Shown piece after piece: positions 55,842 to 64,000 of a DNA stretch of 64,000 nucleotides. This DNA comes from Streptantibioticus silvisoli (GTDB lineage Bacteria > Actinomycetota > Actinomycetes > Streptomycetales > Streptomycetaceae), in assembly GCF_027947535.2 (NCBI RefSeq), contig NZ_JAAGKO020000011.1:62001-126000 (forward strand). The letters are read 5' to 3'. Within the stretch, counting starts at the first letter, position 1. Each line of letters begins with the position of its first letter. Position numbers and translations under genes: made by a program. The notes beneath the pieces were generated by a model, which was not told the DNA's origin, made no database searches, and was given only the letters and a program-made list of their open reading frames with translations.

Positions 55842-57422
55842 ATGATCGGGCCGAACCGGCCGCAGTGGTACCGCAGGCACCTGCTGGGGGTGGCCGCCGC
55901 GGCGGGGGCCGGGGTGATCACGGGCTGCTCGCCGCAGGCGGCACCGGGCGGCGCGGGCCACACCCCTGCCGCCGGACACGCGGACGGCAGCAACGCGACC
56001 GCCCGGGAGAACGCGCGGCCCGGCGACCGGGACTGGCGGCTGCGGCGGCTGGGCGCGGACCGGGCGGTCGAGGGGTACGCCGACCGGGTGAGCGTGCTGC
56101 CGGGTGAGGCCTTCCACCTGCACGTGTCCACCACGGCGGCGGCGTTCCGGGCCGAGGCGTTCCGCATGGGGTGGTACGGCGGCGCCGGGGCGCGCAAGGT
56201 GTGGCAGTCGCCGCGGGTGACCGGTGCGCGCCGCAGCGTCCCGGGGCCGGCGGGGGCGACCCGGACGGTGACGGCGGGCTGGCAGCCGTCGCTGCGGGTG
56301 CCCACGGCGGGCTGGCCGGAGGGGGCGTACCTGATACGTCTGACCGCGGACGGCGGCGCGCAGCGGTACGTGCCGCTCGTCGTGCGGTCGGCGCGGACCG
56401 ACGGGAAGCTGGTGCTGCTCCACGCGACGGCGACCTGGCAGGCGTACAACACCTGGGGCGGCCACAGCCTGTACCAGGGGCCCGGCGGCAAGGCGGACTA
56501 CTCCAACCGGTCGCTGGCGGTCAGCTGCGACCGGCCGTTCGACGGCGACGGGGCGAAGCTGTTCCTGACGTACGAGCGGCCCGTGGTGGCGCTGGCGGAG
56601 CGGCTGGGGCTGCCGGTGGCGTACGTGACGGGCATGGACGTCGACCGGGAGCCGGGGCTGCTGCGCGGGGCGCGCGCGGTGGTGTCGCTGGGGCACGACG
56701 AGTACTGGAGCCCGGCGATGCGCGAGCGGGTGACCGCGGCGCGGGACGCCGGGACGAACGTGGCGTTCCTCGGGGCGAACGCGTGTTTCCGGCGGATACG
56801 GCTGGAGGCGGCCGACAGCGGTGACCGGCGGCTGGTGGTCTGTTACAAGACGGACTGGCAGCGGGACCCGCTGTACGGCAAGGACGACGCGGCGGTGACC
56901 GCCGACTGGCGCGAGCCGCCGGACGCACGGCCGGAGAGCTCGCTGACCGGGGTGCTGTACGAGTCGAACCCGACGAGCGCCGCCTACGTGGTGGCCGATC
57001 CGGGGCACTGGGTGTTCGCGGGGACCGGGGTGCGGCGCGGGACGCGGTTCGCGAACCTGGTGGGCACCGAGTACGACCGGGTGAATTCCGGGCCGCTGAC
57101 ACCGCGTCCGATCCACATCGTCGCGCATTCGCGGCTGGTGTGCCGGGGCGTGCGGACGTTCTCGGACTCGGCGTACTACACGACGCCCGGCGGCGCGGGA
57201 GTGTTCGCGACCGGCACCATGCGCTGGGTGGAGTCGATGACCGGCAACGGCGCGCACGGGATCGCGCGGCACACCGCACGATTCACCGGCCGGGTGACGG
57301 CGAACGTACTGCGGGTCTTCGCAGCGGGACCGGCCGGGACGCCACACCCGGCGCAGGACAACCTGGCGGACTTCCACCCGTTCGACGGCGACCCGACCTG
57401 GGCCCGCAAGGACCTCTGGTAG
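55842..57422 (+). CDS. Tat lipoprotein with an N,N-dimethylformamidase beta-like domain
   Basis: A 526-residue exported protein. The ATG at 55842 has CGGAGC upstream. Twin Arg (WYRRHLLGVAAAAGAG) and a lipobox (ITGC) indicate Tat export and lipid anchoring. Residues about 60-185 are a beta-sandwich (GYADRVSVLPGEAFHLHVST, FRMGWYGGAGARKV). The rest matches the C-terminal domain of dimethylformamidase beta subunits: YNTWGGHSLYQG, CDRPFDGDGAKLFLTYERP, VAYVTGMDVDREPGLL, VVSLGHDEYWSPAMRE, FLGANACFRRIR. Metal ligands seem to be kept. No gene for the small alpha subunit lies nearby, so it may be a different amidase or a binding protein. Confidence 0.85.
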   Translation: MIGPNRPQWYRRHLLGVAAAAGAGVITGCSPQAAPGGAGHTPAAGHADGSNATARENARPGDRDWRLRRLGADRAVEGYADRVSVLPGEAFHLHVSTTAAAFRAEAFRMGWYGGAGARKVWQSPRVTGARRSVPGPAGATRTVTAGWQPSLRVPTAGWPEGAYLIRLTADGGAQRYVPLVVRSARTDGKLVLLHATATWQAYNTWGGHSLYQGPGGKADYSNRSLAVSCDRPFDGDGAKLFLTYERPVVALAERLGLPVAYVTGMDVDREPGLLRGARAVVSLGHDEYWSPAMRERVTAARDAGTNVAFLGANACFRRIRLEAADSGDRRLVVCYKTDWQRDPLYGKDDAAVTADWREPPDARPESSLTGVLYESNPTSAAYVVADPGHWVFAGTGVRRGTRFANLVGTEYDRVNSGPLTPRPIHIVAHSRLVCRGVRTFSDSAYYTTPGGAGVFATGTMRWVESMTGNGAHGIARHTARFTGRVTANVLRVFAAGPAGTPHPAQDNLADFHPFDGDPTWARKDLW

Positions 57423-57530
57423 CGGCTGGCCGCCCCGGACCGGCGGGCCGGTGCCCAGGGCGCAGGTCAGGTGCCCACGGCCCCCGGCCGGCGCTCACGC
57501 GCCCACGTACGGCCGTCCTGCGCCCGTGCC

Positions 57531-57556
57531 GCGGCCAGGGGCCGGACCCCGGCCGC
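57531..57556. terminator. Hairpin between the lipoprotein gene and coaE
   Basis: A ten-pair GC stem with one bulged A and a five-base loop, placed between convergent genes. Confidence 0.55.
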
Positions 57557-57564
57557 CGACAGCC

Positions 57565-58164
57565 TCAGTGCCCGGCGCGGGCGCGCAGTTGGTCCCACAC
57601 GCGCCTGACGCGGGGTTCGAGGGCTTCGAGCGGGCCGTCGTTGGCGATCACGAGGTCGGCGATGGCGAGCCGCTCGTCGCGGCCGGCCTGGGCGTCCATC
57701 CGGGCGCGGGCCTGTTCGGGCGTCATGCCGCGGACGGCCACCAGCCGTTCGAGCCGGGTCTCGCGGGACGCGTCGACGACGACCACCAGGTCGTAGTGCG
57801 GGGCGAGGCCGCTCTCGGCCAGCAGCGGCACGTCGTGCACGACGACGGCGTCGGGCGCGGCGGCGGCCTCCAGTTCGGCGGCGCGGCGGCGGACCAGCGG
57901 GTGGACGATGACATTGAGCGCGGCGAGACGTTCGGGGGCGCCGAAGACGAGTTCGCCGAGCCGGGGGCGGTCGAGGGTGCCGTCCGCGGCGAGCACGCCG
58001 GCGCCGAACTCCTCGACGACCGCGGCCAGTCCGGGCGTGCCCGGCTCGACCACCTCCCGGGCGATCCGGTCGGAGTCCACGATGACGGCACCGTAGGACC
58101 CCAGCAGCCGGGACACCTCGCTCTTGCCGGCGCCGATCCCGCCGGTCAGGCCCACCTTCAGCAT
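57565..58164 (-). CDS. coaE: Dephospho-CoA kinase
   Basis: A 199-residue P-loop kinase for the last step of coenzyme A synthesis. Walker [18 protein letters not shown] at the N-terminus, [45 protein letters not shown]. Length is typical for the single-domain form, without the GrpB-like extension found in some mycobacteria. ATG 58164 lies six bases after TAGGCT. Confidence 0.96.
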   Translation of the reverse strand: MLKVGLTGGIGAGKSEVSRLLGSYGAVIVDSDRIAREVVEPGTPGLAAVVEEFGAGVLAADGTLDRPRLGELVFGAPERLAALNVIVHPLVRRRAAELEAAAAPDAVVVHDVPLLAESGLAPHYDLVVVVDASRETRLERLVAVRGMTPEQARARMDAQAGRDERLAIADLVIANDGPLEALEPRVRRVWDQLRARAGH

Positions 58165-58170
58165 GCGGTC

Positions 58171-58176
58171 AGCCTA
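58171..58176 (-). promoter_or_regulatory. -10 element, leaderless coaE
   Basis: TAGGCT (minus strand) six bases before ATG 58164, with TGACCG about 18 bases further upstream. Confidence 0.6.
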
Positions 58177-58197
58177 CGGCCTGCGGTCATGCCCCGG

Positions 58198-59130
58198 TCA
58201 GCCGCCGTCGCCCTCCCGTTCGGCGAGGAAGCGTTCGAACTCGGCGCCCAGGTCGTCGGCGGACGGCAGGTCGGCGGCCTCGGCGATGAGGCTCTCGCGG
58301 CTGCCGGCGCCGGCCAGCGCGTCGTACTGCGCCTCCAGGCCGCGGACGACGGCGACCAGCTCGGCGTCGCCCTCGGAGATCTGCCGTTCGATCTCCACCT
58401 GGACGGTCTCGGCCTCGGCGCGCAGGGCCTGGGCGATGTCGGGCAGCACCAGGCCGGTGGCACCGGTGACGGCCTCCAGGACGGTCAGCGCGGCATCCGG
58501 GTACGGCGAGCGGGACAGGTAGTGCGGCACGTGGGCTGCGACACCGAGCACGTCGTGGCCGCCCTCGGTCAGGCGCAGCTCCACCAGCCCCTCGGCGCTG
58601 CCGGGCACCTGCGCCTCGTCGAACCAGGCGCGGTGGCCGGGCACCAGGTCGGTGCGGTTGCCGTGCGGGGTGAGGCCGACCGGGCGGGTGTGCGGCACGC
58701 CCATCGGGATGCCGTGGAAGTTGATCGCCATGCGCACCCCGAACTCCTCCACCAGCTGCTGCACGGCGGTGGCGAAGCGCTCCCACAGCACGTCCGGCTC
58801 GGGGCCGGCCAGCAGCAGGAACGGGGTGCCGGTGCTGTCGTGGGTGAGGTACAGCGCCAGCTCGGGCGTCTCGTAGTCGGCCCACCGGTCGCGCCGGAAC
58901 GTCATCAGCGGCCGTCTGGCCCGGTAGTCCAGCAGGCGGTCCACGTCGAACCGCGCGACCAGCTGGTGGTCCAGCCGGCCGAGGAGCTCGGTGATCAGCT
59001 GCTCGCCGGTCTCACCCGCGTCGATGAAGCCGTCCAGGTGGTACAGCAGCACCAGCCCGTCGGCGACCACGGCCTCGACCGCCTCGACCCCGTCCGGCTC
59101 GAACTCGTACAGATCCCGCGCTTCCAGCAA
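58198..59130 (-). CDS. PAC2-family protein
   Basis: A 310-residue protein of the proteasome-assembly-chaperone-2 family, found widely in actinobacteria. Readable parts: [108 protein letters not shown]. The last 70 residues form a charged helix ([21 protein letters not shown]). The start is TTG 59130, with AAGGAG eight bases upstream; TTG 59136 is too close. A SigR-type site is 33 bases upstream. The client is unknown. Confidence 0.92.
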   Translation of the reverse strand: MLEARDLYEFEPDGVEAVEAVVADGLVLLYHLDGFIDAGETGEQLITELLGRLDHQLVARFDVDRLLDYRARRPLMTFRRDRWADYETPELALYLTHDSTGTPFLLLAGPEPDVLWERFATAVQQLVEEFGVRMAINFHGIPMGVPHTRPVGLTPHGNRTDLVPGHRAWFDEAQVPGSAEGLVELRLTEGGHDVLGVAAHVPHYLSRSPYPDAALTVLEAVTGATGLVLPDIAQALRAEAETVQVEIERQISEGDAELVAVVRGLEAQYDALAGAGSRESLIAEAADLPSADDLGAEFERFLAEREGDGG

Positions 59131-59162
59131 CGTCAACGCTCCTTCTTCGTCTCCCCCGCGTC

Positions 59163-59188
59163 AACACGGGCCCCCGCAGGGGAATTCC
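59163..59188 (-). promoter_or_regulatory. SigR-type promoter of the PAC2 gene
   Basis: On the minus strand GGAAT (59184-59188) and GTT (59163-59165) are separated by exactly 18 bases. It is the second exact match in the window. Confidence 0.6.
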
Positions 59189-59354
59189 CCCGCCCGGCCG
59201 CTCCGCACACGGCACGTCGACCGGATGACCGGTATGAACGGTCTTGACAGCTGTTGGAATCCCCCGACGGGAAGGTTCGACGCGGCGAACGCTCCCGACC
59301 ATATATGCGCGATACATCAGCCTTCCCCGTGTCGTCACGAAGGGACCTCAGGCC

Positions 59355-62075
59355 GTGCCGCACCGATTCGCAGGACGTCCGGCGTCCCGGCGTCTGAGGG
59401 CGCCGCTGGCCGCCGCGGCGGCGGTACTCCTGCTCGTCGTGGTGCCGCACCTGCCGGATCGTCCGCCGCGTCCGGTACAGCGGCTCACCGACCTGGTGAA
59501 CCCGTTCATCGGATCACGCGACGAGGGCAACACCTTCCCGGGCGCGACCGTGCCGTTCGGCATGGTGCAGCTGTCACCGGACACCGGGCATTCGACGGGT
59601 TACGACTGGGGGCAGGGCCACATCCGGGGGTTCAGCGCGACGCACCTGTCGGGGGTGGGGTGCCCGGCCGGCGGCGACCTGCCGGTACTGCCGACGACCG
59701 GCGCCGTGACGCGTACCGACGACGCGCGGTACGCGGCCGCCTTCCGGCACGCCTCGGAACGGGCGTCGCCGGGGTACTACCGGGTCGGCCTGGAGTCGTA
59801 CGGCGGTATCACCGCGGAACTGACGGCGACCACCCGGACCGGCTGGCAGCGCTACACCTTCCCCGCCACCGAACGGGCCAACGTGATGCTGGACGCCGGG
59901 CAGGCGCTGCACTCCGTGGTCTCCAGCCGGGTCACCGTCCTGGGCGCGCGCACCGTGGCGACCGCGATCACCGGGCGCGGCTTCTGCTGGGGGACCCTGC
60001 CGTACACGCTGTACACCGTGACGCGGTTCGACCGGCCGTTCACCGGCTACGGCACCTGGAGCGGCCCGGCGGTGACGCCCGGGGCGCGGAGGTCGGCCGG
60101 GCCCGGGCTGCGGGGGGCCTACGCGCGGTTCGACACCCGACGCGGGCGCCGGGTGACAGCGGTGACCGCGCTGTCGTGGGTGAGTACGCGCGGGGCGCTG
60201 GCGAACCTGGCGGCGGAGGGCCGCGGCGGCTTCGACGCGACGGCGCGGGCGGCCCGTGACACGTGGCAGCGGCGGCTGTCGGCGGTGCGGGTGACCGGCG
60301 GGAGCGACGGACGGCGGCGGGTGTTCTACTCCGCGCTGTACCGGGCGTTCCTGGCGCCCAGCACCGGTACGGACACCGACGGCGCGTACACCGGCTGGGA
60401 CGGGCGGGCGCACCGGGCGCGGGGGTTCACGTACTACCAGAACTGGTCGCTGTGGGACACCTACCGCACCCAGGCGCAACTGCTGTCGCTGGTGGCGCCG
60501 GCCGAGTCGCGGGACATGGCGCTGTCGCTGCTGCGGGTGCGGCGCGACAGCGGGCGGCTGCCCAAATGGGGTTACGCGACGGTGGAGACCAACACGATGA
60601 CGGGCGATCCCGTCACACCGTTCCTGGTGAACGCCTGGGCGCAGGGCCTGCTCAAGGGGCACGAACGCGAGACGTACGCGGCGCTGACCTCCGAGGCGGG
60701 CGAGGCCCCGCCGGCCGACACCGCCTACGAGGGGCGCGGCGCCGACAAGGCGTACCTGTCCGACGGGTACGTGCCGCTCGATCCGTCGGAGGTCGGCGCA
60801 CCGGGCGACCCGGACACCTCACGGGCGGCGTCGGCGACGCTGGAGTACGCGCTGGGCGACGCCGCGCTGGCCACCATGGCGGACGCCCTGGGCAGGCCGG
60901 CGGACGCGGCGCGGCTGCGGGCCCGCGGACAGGACTACCGCAACATCCTCGACCCGCGGACCGGCTGGTTCCGCGCCCGCGGCCCCGGAGGCACGTTCAC
61001 CGGCCCGGGGGGCCCGTCGGCCGGCACCGGGTTCCACGAGGGGACCGCCGGGCAGTACGCGTGGCTGGTGCCGCAGGACCTGCCGGGCCTGGTCAGCGCG
61101 CTGGGCGGCCGGGCGGCGGCACGGCGGCGCCTCGACGCGTTCTTCGCCTACGACCGGTTGCGGGCCGACCCGGCCGGGACCGCGCGGAAGGTCTGGGTCA
61201 ACGGCCCGTACGCGTACTACGCCCGGACGACGTACAACCCGCAGAACGAGCCCGACCTGACCGCGCCCTACGCGTACCTGAGCACCGGTCAGCCGTGGAA
61301 GACGACGGACGTGGTGCACGCGGCGTTGACGCTGTTCACCGACGCGCCGGACGGGGTGACCGGCAACGATGACCTGGGCACGATGTCGTCGTGGGCGGTA
61401 CTGGCGTCGATCGGGATGTATCCCGTGATGCCGGGGACCGCGATGTGGGGGCTGACGACGCCGGTTTTCTCCCGGGTGGACCTGACGCTGGACCGGCGCT
61501 ACTACCCGCGCGGCCACTTCACGATCACCGCGCCCGGCATCTCGGACGGCGCGCGGTACGTGCGGTCCCTGTCGGTGGGCGGCACGCCGAGCACCGCCAG
61601 CTGGATCGGCACCGAGGACGTGCGGGCCGGCCGCGACCTGGACTTCACCGTGGGCACCGCGCCGTCCGCCTGGGGTACCGGCGCGGCTGACGCGCCGCCG
61701 GCCGTGGACGGCGTGCCGGTACCGCAGCGCCGCGCGGCGCTGTCCGTGCTGCCGGGGCGTACCGCGGCGGCCCCCGGGCGTTCGGTGCGGCTGACGGCCG
61801 CCGCGGTCTTGACGGCACCGGGAACCGCGGCGGGCACGGTCACCGCCTCGGCGGCCGGCGGCCTGACGACGACGGTCCGCGGCGGCCGGATCGCGGCGTG
61901 GTCCGACGACCTGCCGGCCACCACGGTCGTCGCGGTCGACGTCGGCGTCCCGTCCGGCACGGCCGACGGCACGTATCCGGTGACGGTACGACTGGCCGGG
62001 CCCGGCGGCACGACCGCGGTGCGTACCGTGCCGGTGACCGTCGGTGGGGGCTTCGCGCCGCCCGGTGGGCCGTAG
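59355..62075 (+). CDS. GH92-family glycoside hydrolase (alpha-mannosidase type), secreted
   Basis: A 906-residue exported enzyme of glycoside hydrolase family 92, calcium-dependent exo-alpha-mannosidases. GTG 59355 has AAGGGA ten bases upstream. The N-terminus carries a signal anchor (RLRAPLAAAAAVLLLVVVP). GH92 signatures: VNPFIGSRDEGNTFPGATVPFGMVQLSPDT, GYDWGQGHIRGFSATHLSGVGC, YYQNWSLWDTYRTQAQLL, and GNDDLGTMSSWAVLASIGMYPVMPG with catalytic acidic residues. A C-terminal Ig-like domain (about 790-906) follows the catalytic part. The substrate is likely mannan or mannosylated glycans. Confidence 0.93.
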   Translation: MPHRFAGRPASRRLRAPLAAAAAVLLLVVVPHLPDRPPRPVQRLTDLVNPFIGSRDEGNTFPGATVPFGMVQLSPDTGHSTGYDWGQGHIRGFSATHLSGVGCPAGGDLPVLPTTGAVTRTDDARYAAAFRHASERASPGYYRVGLESYGGITAELTATTRTGWQRYTFPATERANVMLDAGQALHSVVSSRVTVLGARTVATAITGRGFCWGTLPYTLYTVTRFDRPFTGYGTWSGPAVTPGARRSAGPGLRGAYARFDTRRGRRVTAVTALSWVSTRGALANLAAEGRGGFDATARAARDTWQRRLSAVRVTGGSDGRRRVFYSALYRAFLAPSTGTDTDGAYTGWDGRAHRARGFTYYQNWSLWDTYRTQAQLLSLVAPAESRDMALSLLRVRRDSGRLPKWGYATVETNTMTGDPVTPFLVNAWAQGLLKGHERETYAALTSEAGEAPPADTAYEGRGADKAYLSDGYVPLDPSEVGAPGDPDTSRAASATLEYALGDAALATMADALGRPADAARLRARGQDYRNILDPRTGWFRARGPGGTFTGPGGPSAGTGFHEGTAGQYAWLVPQDLPGLVSALGGRAAARRRLDAFFAYDRLRADPAGTARKVWVNGPYAYYARTTYNPQNEPDLTAPYAYLSTGQPWKTTDVVHAALTLFTDAPDGVTGNDDLGTMSSWAVLASIGMYPVMPGTAMWGLTTPVFSRVDLTLDRRYYPRGHFTITAPGISDGARYVRSLSVGGTPSTASWIGTEDVRAGRDLDFTVGTAPSAWGTGAADAPPAVDGVPVPQRRAALSVLPGRTAAAPGRSVRLTAAAVLTAPGTAAGTVTASAAGGLTTTVRGGRIAAWSDDLPATTVVAVDVGVPSGTADGTYPVTVRLAGPGGTTAVRTVPVTVGGGFAPPGGP

Positions 62076-62201
62076 GAGCGCCTGCGGGGCGGCCCGGGCC
62101 CAAGGGGGTCGCCCGCCGGTCCGGAGGGACGCGAGAGGCCGCCTGCGACGCGTTGCGCGGGGAGCGCCCGGGGGAAACGGGATCGGCGCCGGGAAACGGG
62201 C

Positions 62202-62231
62202 GAGGCCCGCCCCCCGAGGGGAGCGGGCCTC
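62202..62231. terminator. Terminator between GH92 and rpsA
   Basis: A nine-base stem (62202-62210 with 62223-62231) with additional C/G pairing inside, between the convergent GH92 gene and rpsA. Confidence 0.75.
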
Positions 62232-62254
62232 ACTTGCGTGCTGGGGACCGAGCG

Positions 62255-63754
62255 TCAGCTCTGGCCGCCCGCCAGCTTCTCGCGGAGCGCGGCGAGCGCC
62301 TCGTCCGAAGCGAGCGCACCGGAGTTGTCGGCCGACTCCGAGGAGTACGAACCGCCACCCAGACCGCTGGCCGCCGGCGCGGCGGCGGGGCCACCCTCGG
62401 CGGCAGCCTGCTCGTCGGCCTCGCGGGACTTGACGACCTGTGCCTGGTGCTGCTCGAAGCGGGTCTGCGCCTCGGCGTACTGGCGCTCCCACTCCTCGCG
62501 CTGCTTCTCGTAACCGGGCAGCCAGTCGTTGGCCTCCGGGTCGAAGCCCTCGGGGTAGATGTAGTTGCCCTGGTCGTCGTAGGACGCGGCCATGCCGTAC
62601 AGGGTCGGGTCGAACTCGACCGCGGACGGGTCCGCGCCGAAGGCCTCGTTCGCCTGCTTCAGCGAGAGGCTGATGCGGCGGCGCTCCAGGTCGATGTCGA
62701 TGACCTTGACGAAGATCTCGTCGTTGACCTGGACGACCTGCTCCGGGATCTCCACGTGGCGCTCGGCCAGCTCGGAGATGTGGACCAGGCCCTCGATGCC
62801 CTCGTCGACGCGGACGAACGCGCCGAACGGAACGAGCTTGGTGACCTTACCGGGGACGACCTGCCCGATCTGGTGGGTCCGGGCGAACTGCTGCCACGGG
62901 TCTTCCTGGGTCGCCTTGAGCGACAGGGAGACGCGCTCGCGGTCCATGTCGACGTCCAGGACCTCGACCGTGACCTCCTGGCCGACCTCGACGACCTCGG
63001 AGGGGTGGTCGATGTGCTTCCAGGACAGCTCGGAGACGTGCACCAGGCCGTCCACGCCACCCAGGTCCACGAAGGCACCGAAGTTGACGATGGAGGAGAC
63101 GACGCCGGAGCGCACCTGACCCTTCTGCAGGGTGGTGAGGAAGGTCTGACGCACCTCGCTCTGGGTCTGCTCCAGCCAGGCACGGCGGGACAGGACCACG
63201 TTGTTGCGGTTCTTGTCCAGCTCGATGATCTTGGCCTCGAGCTCCTTGCCGACGTACGGCTGGAGGTCGCGGACGCGGCGCATCTCCACGAGGGAGGCGG
63301 GGAGGAAGCCGCGCAGACCGATGTCGAGGATCAGGCCGCCCTTGACGACCTCGATGACGGTACCGGTGACGATGCCGTCCTCGTCCTTGATCTTCTCGAT
63401 CGTGCCCCAGGCGCGCTCGTACTGAGCACGCTTCTTGGACAGGATGAGGCGACCTTCCTTGTCCTCCTTCTGGAGAACCAGGGCCTCGATCTCGTCACCC
63501 ACGGCGACGACCTCGTTCGGGTCGACATCGTGCTTGATCGAAAGCTCGCGGGAGGGGATGACGCCTTCGGTCTTGTAACCGATGTCGAGCAGGACCTCGT
63601 CCCGGTCGACCTTCACGATGACGCCGTCGACGATGTCGCCGTCGTTGAAGTACTTGATCGTCTCGTCGATCGCGGCGAGGAAAGCTTCCTCGTTACCGAT
63701 GTCGTTGACCGCCACCTGCGGGGTGGTACGAGGGGCCTCGGTGCTGCTCGTCAT
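62255..63754 (-). CDS. rpsA: 30S ribosomal protein S1
   Basis: A 499-residue S1 with four S1/OB domains (starting about residues 39, 125, 208 and 296): GDIVDGVIVKVDRDEVLLDIGYKTEGVIP, DGIVTGTVIEVVKGGLILDIGLRGFLP, GQVRSGVVSSIVNFGAFVDLGGVDGLVH, GQVVPGKVTKLVPFGAFVRVDEGIEGLVH. A Gly/Ser/Ala-rich tail follows (about 400-499), as in other actinobacteria, which lack the extra domains of E. coli S1. It binds mRNA at the ribosome. ATG 63754 has a weak GGAG 11 bases upstream and a leader of about 190 bases. Confidence 0.97.
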   Translation of the reverse strand: MTSSTEAPRTTPQVAVNDIGNEEAFLAAIDETIKYFNDGDIVDGVIVKVDRDEVLLDIGYKTEGVIPSRELSIKHDVDPNEVVAVGDEIEALVLQKEDKEGRLILSKKRAQYERAWGTIEKIKDEDGIVTGTVIEVVKGGLILDIGLRGFLPASLVEMRRVRDLQPYVGKELEAKIIELDKNRNNVVLSRRAWLEQTQSEVRQTFLTTLQKGQVRSGVVSSIVNFGAFVDLGGVDGLVHVSELSWKHIDHPSEVVEVGQEVTVEVLDVDMDRERVSLSLKATQEDPWQQFARTHQIGQVVPGKVTKLVPFGAFVRVDEGIEGLVHISELAERHVEIPEQVVQVNDEIFVKVIDIDLERRRISLSLKQANEAFGADPSAVEFDPTLYGMAASYDDQGNYIYPEGFDPEANDWLPGYEKQREEWERQYAEAQTRFEQHQAQVVKSREADEQAAAEGGPAAAPAASGLGGGSYSSESADNSGALASDEALAALREKLAGGQS

Positions 63755-63952
63755 TAGGGAAAGGACTCCGGTGCGGACAGTAAGTCGTAGGTACTGCTAC
63801 GCCGGGAGCCCGTATCGCTTCTGCCGATTCCGGACAGCTTCGAGATGGTGGACCGGAATGAACCGGACACCACGTCAACAACTGAGGGATCTGTGGCAGA
63901 CGCGAGCGCGACCTGCTCCGTCCGAGGCGCGCAGGCCCGCAGCGCAACTTGT

Positions 63953-63981
63953 AGCATACGGGGGCGGCCGGAGCGGGTCAA
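63953..63981 (-). promoter_or_regulatory. rpsA promoter, vegetative type
   Basis: On the minus strand TTGACC (63976-63981), 17-base spacer, TATGCT (63953-63958). It is close to the principal-sigma consensus. The start point would be near 63945, giving a leader of about 190 bases before rpsA. Confidence 0.8.
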
Positions 63982-64000
63982 TGCACGAAGAGCGCACCTG

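Overview
The window is chromosomal core sequence from a very GC-rich actinomycete of the Streptomyces type. Evidence for this is GTG/TTG starts, ATGA/GTGA translational coupling, WhiA, an RbpA-family RNA polymerase-binding protein, OpcA, a mycothiol-dependent isomerase-type protein, an actinobacterial SUF operon with SufR, and gene order (suf - cta - tkt/tal/zwf/opcA/pgl - secG/tpi/pgk/gap - whiA/yvcK/rapZ/uvrC - uvrA - uvrB - coaE - rpsA) that resembles the S. coelicolor SCO19xx-SCO2000 region as I remember it. No rRNA, tRNA, CRISPR array, transposase, integrase or phage gene was seen. Almost every real gene casts long shadow ORFs in other frames because of the GC bias; these are left out.

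Layout. 0-7 kb: a conserved hypothetical protein, a secreted nuclease/phosphatase behind a PHO-box-like array, dapD, an SMR-type exporter and a secreted protein of unknown function. 7-14 kb: the SUF iron-sulfur assembly operon, read right to left (sufR-sufB-sufD-Rieske ferredoxin-sufC-sufS-sufU-sufT), with a CAAC-N6-GTTG SufR operator over its promoter and a terminator at its end. 14-22 kb: an ABC drug-type exporter, heme A synthase (ctaA), a FluG-like pair (amidohydrolase plus glutamine-synthetase-like protein), a small conserved protein and heme O synthase (ctaB). 22-28.5 kb: the oxidative and non-oxidative pentose phosphate cluster tkt-tal-zwf-opcA-pgl, tightly coupled. 28.5-32.5 kb: an RbpA paralogue, secG, tpiA, pgk and gap. 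32.45-33.39 kb: a gene-free stretch filled with several unrelated tandem repeats. 33.4-38.8 kb: the coupled operon uvrC-rapZ-yvcK-whiA. 39-44.4 kb: a Rieske lipoprotein, uvrA, a mycothiol-dependent isomerase-like protein and an MBL-fold hydrolase. 44.4-51.5 kb: small proteins, a CtaG-like cytochrome oxidase assembly factor, and a TerC / TerD-fusion / TerD locus. 51.6-64 kb: uvrB, a DUF4241-like protein, an alkyltransferase, a TPR protein, a Tat lipoprotein with a dimethylformamidase-beta-like domain, coaE, a PAC2 protein, a GH92 glycosidase and rpsA.

How the genes work together. Heme A is made from heme B by CtaB then CtaA, and CtaG helps metallate the terminal oxidase. The pentose phosphate block makes NADPH (Zwf with OpcA, then Pgl) and recycles carbon (Tkt, Tal), next to the triose part of glycolysis (Gap, Pgk, Tpi). 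UvrA, UvrB and UvrC, all present but scattered, form the nucleotide excision repair set. WhiA, YvcK and RapZ link cell-wall metabolism and development.

Regulation that can be read directly: at least a dozen genes have a TANNNT hexamer 6-7 bases before the start codon, which points to leaderless mRNAs. Three genes carry GGAAT-N18/19-GTT sites of SigR type. The nuclease has an 11-bp phased PHO-box-like array. The suf operon has a SufR operator and a partial iron box. The least explained parts are the TerD fusion protein with an eight-copy nonapeptide repeat beside TerC and TerD, and the repeat-filled gap-whiA interval.
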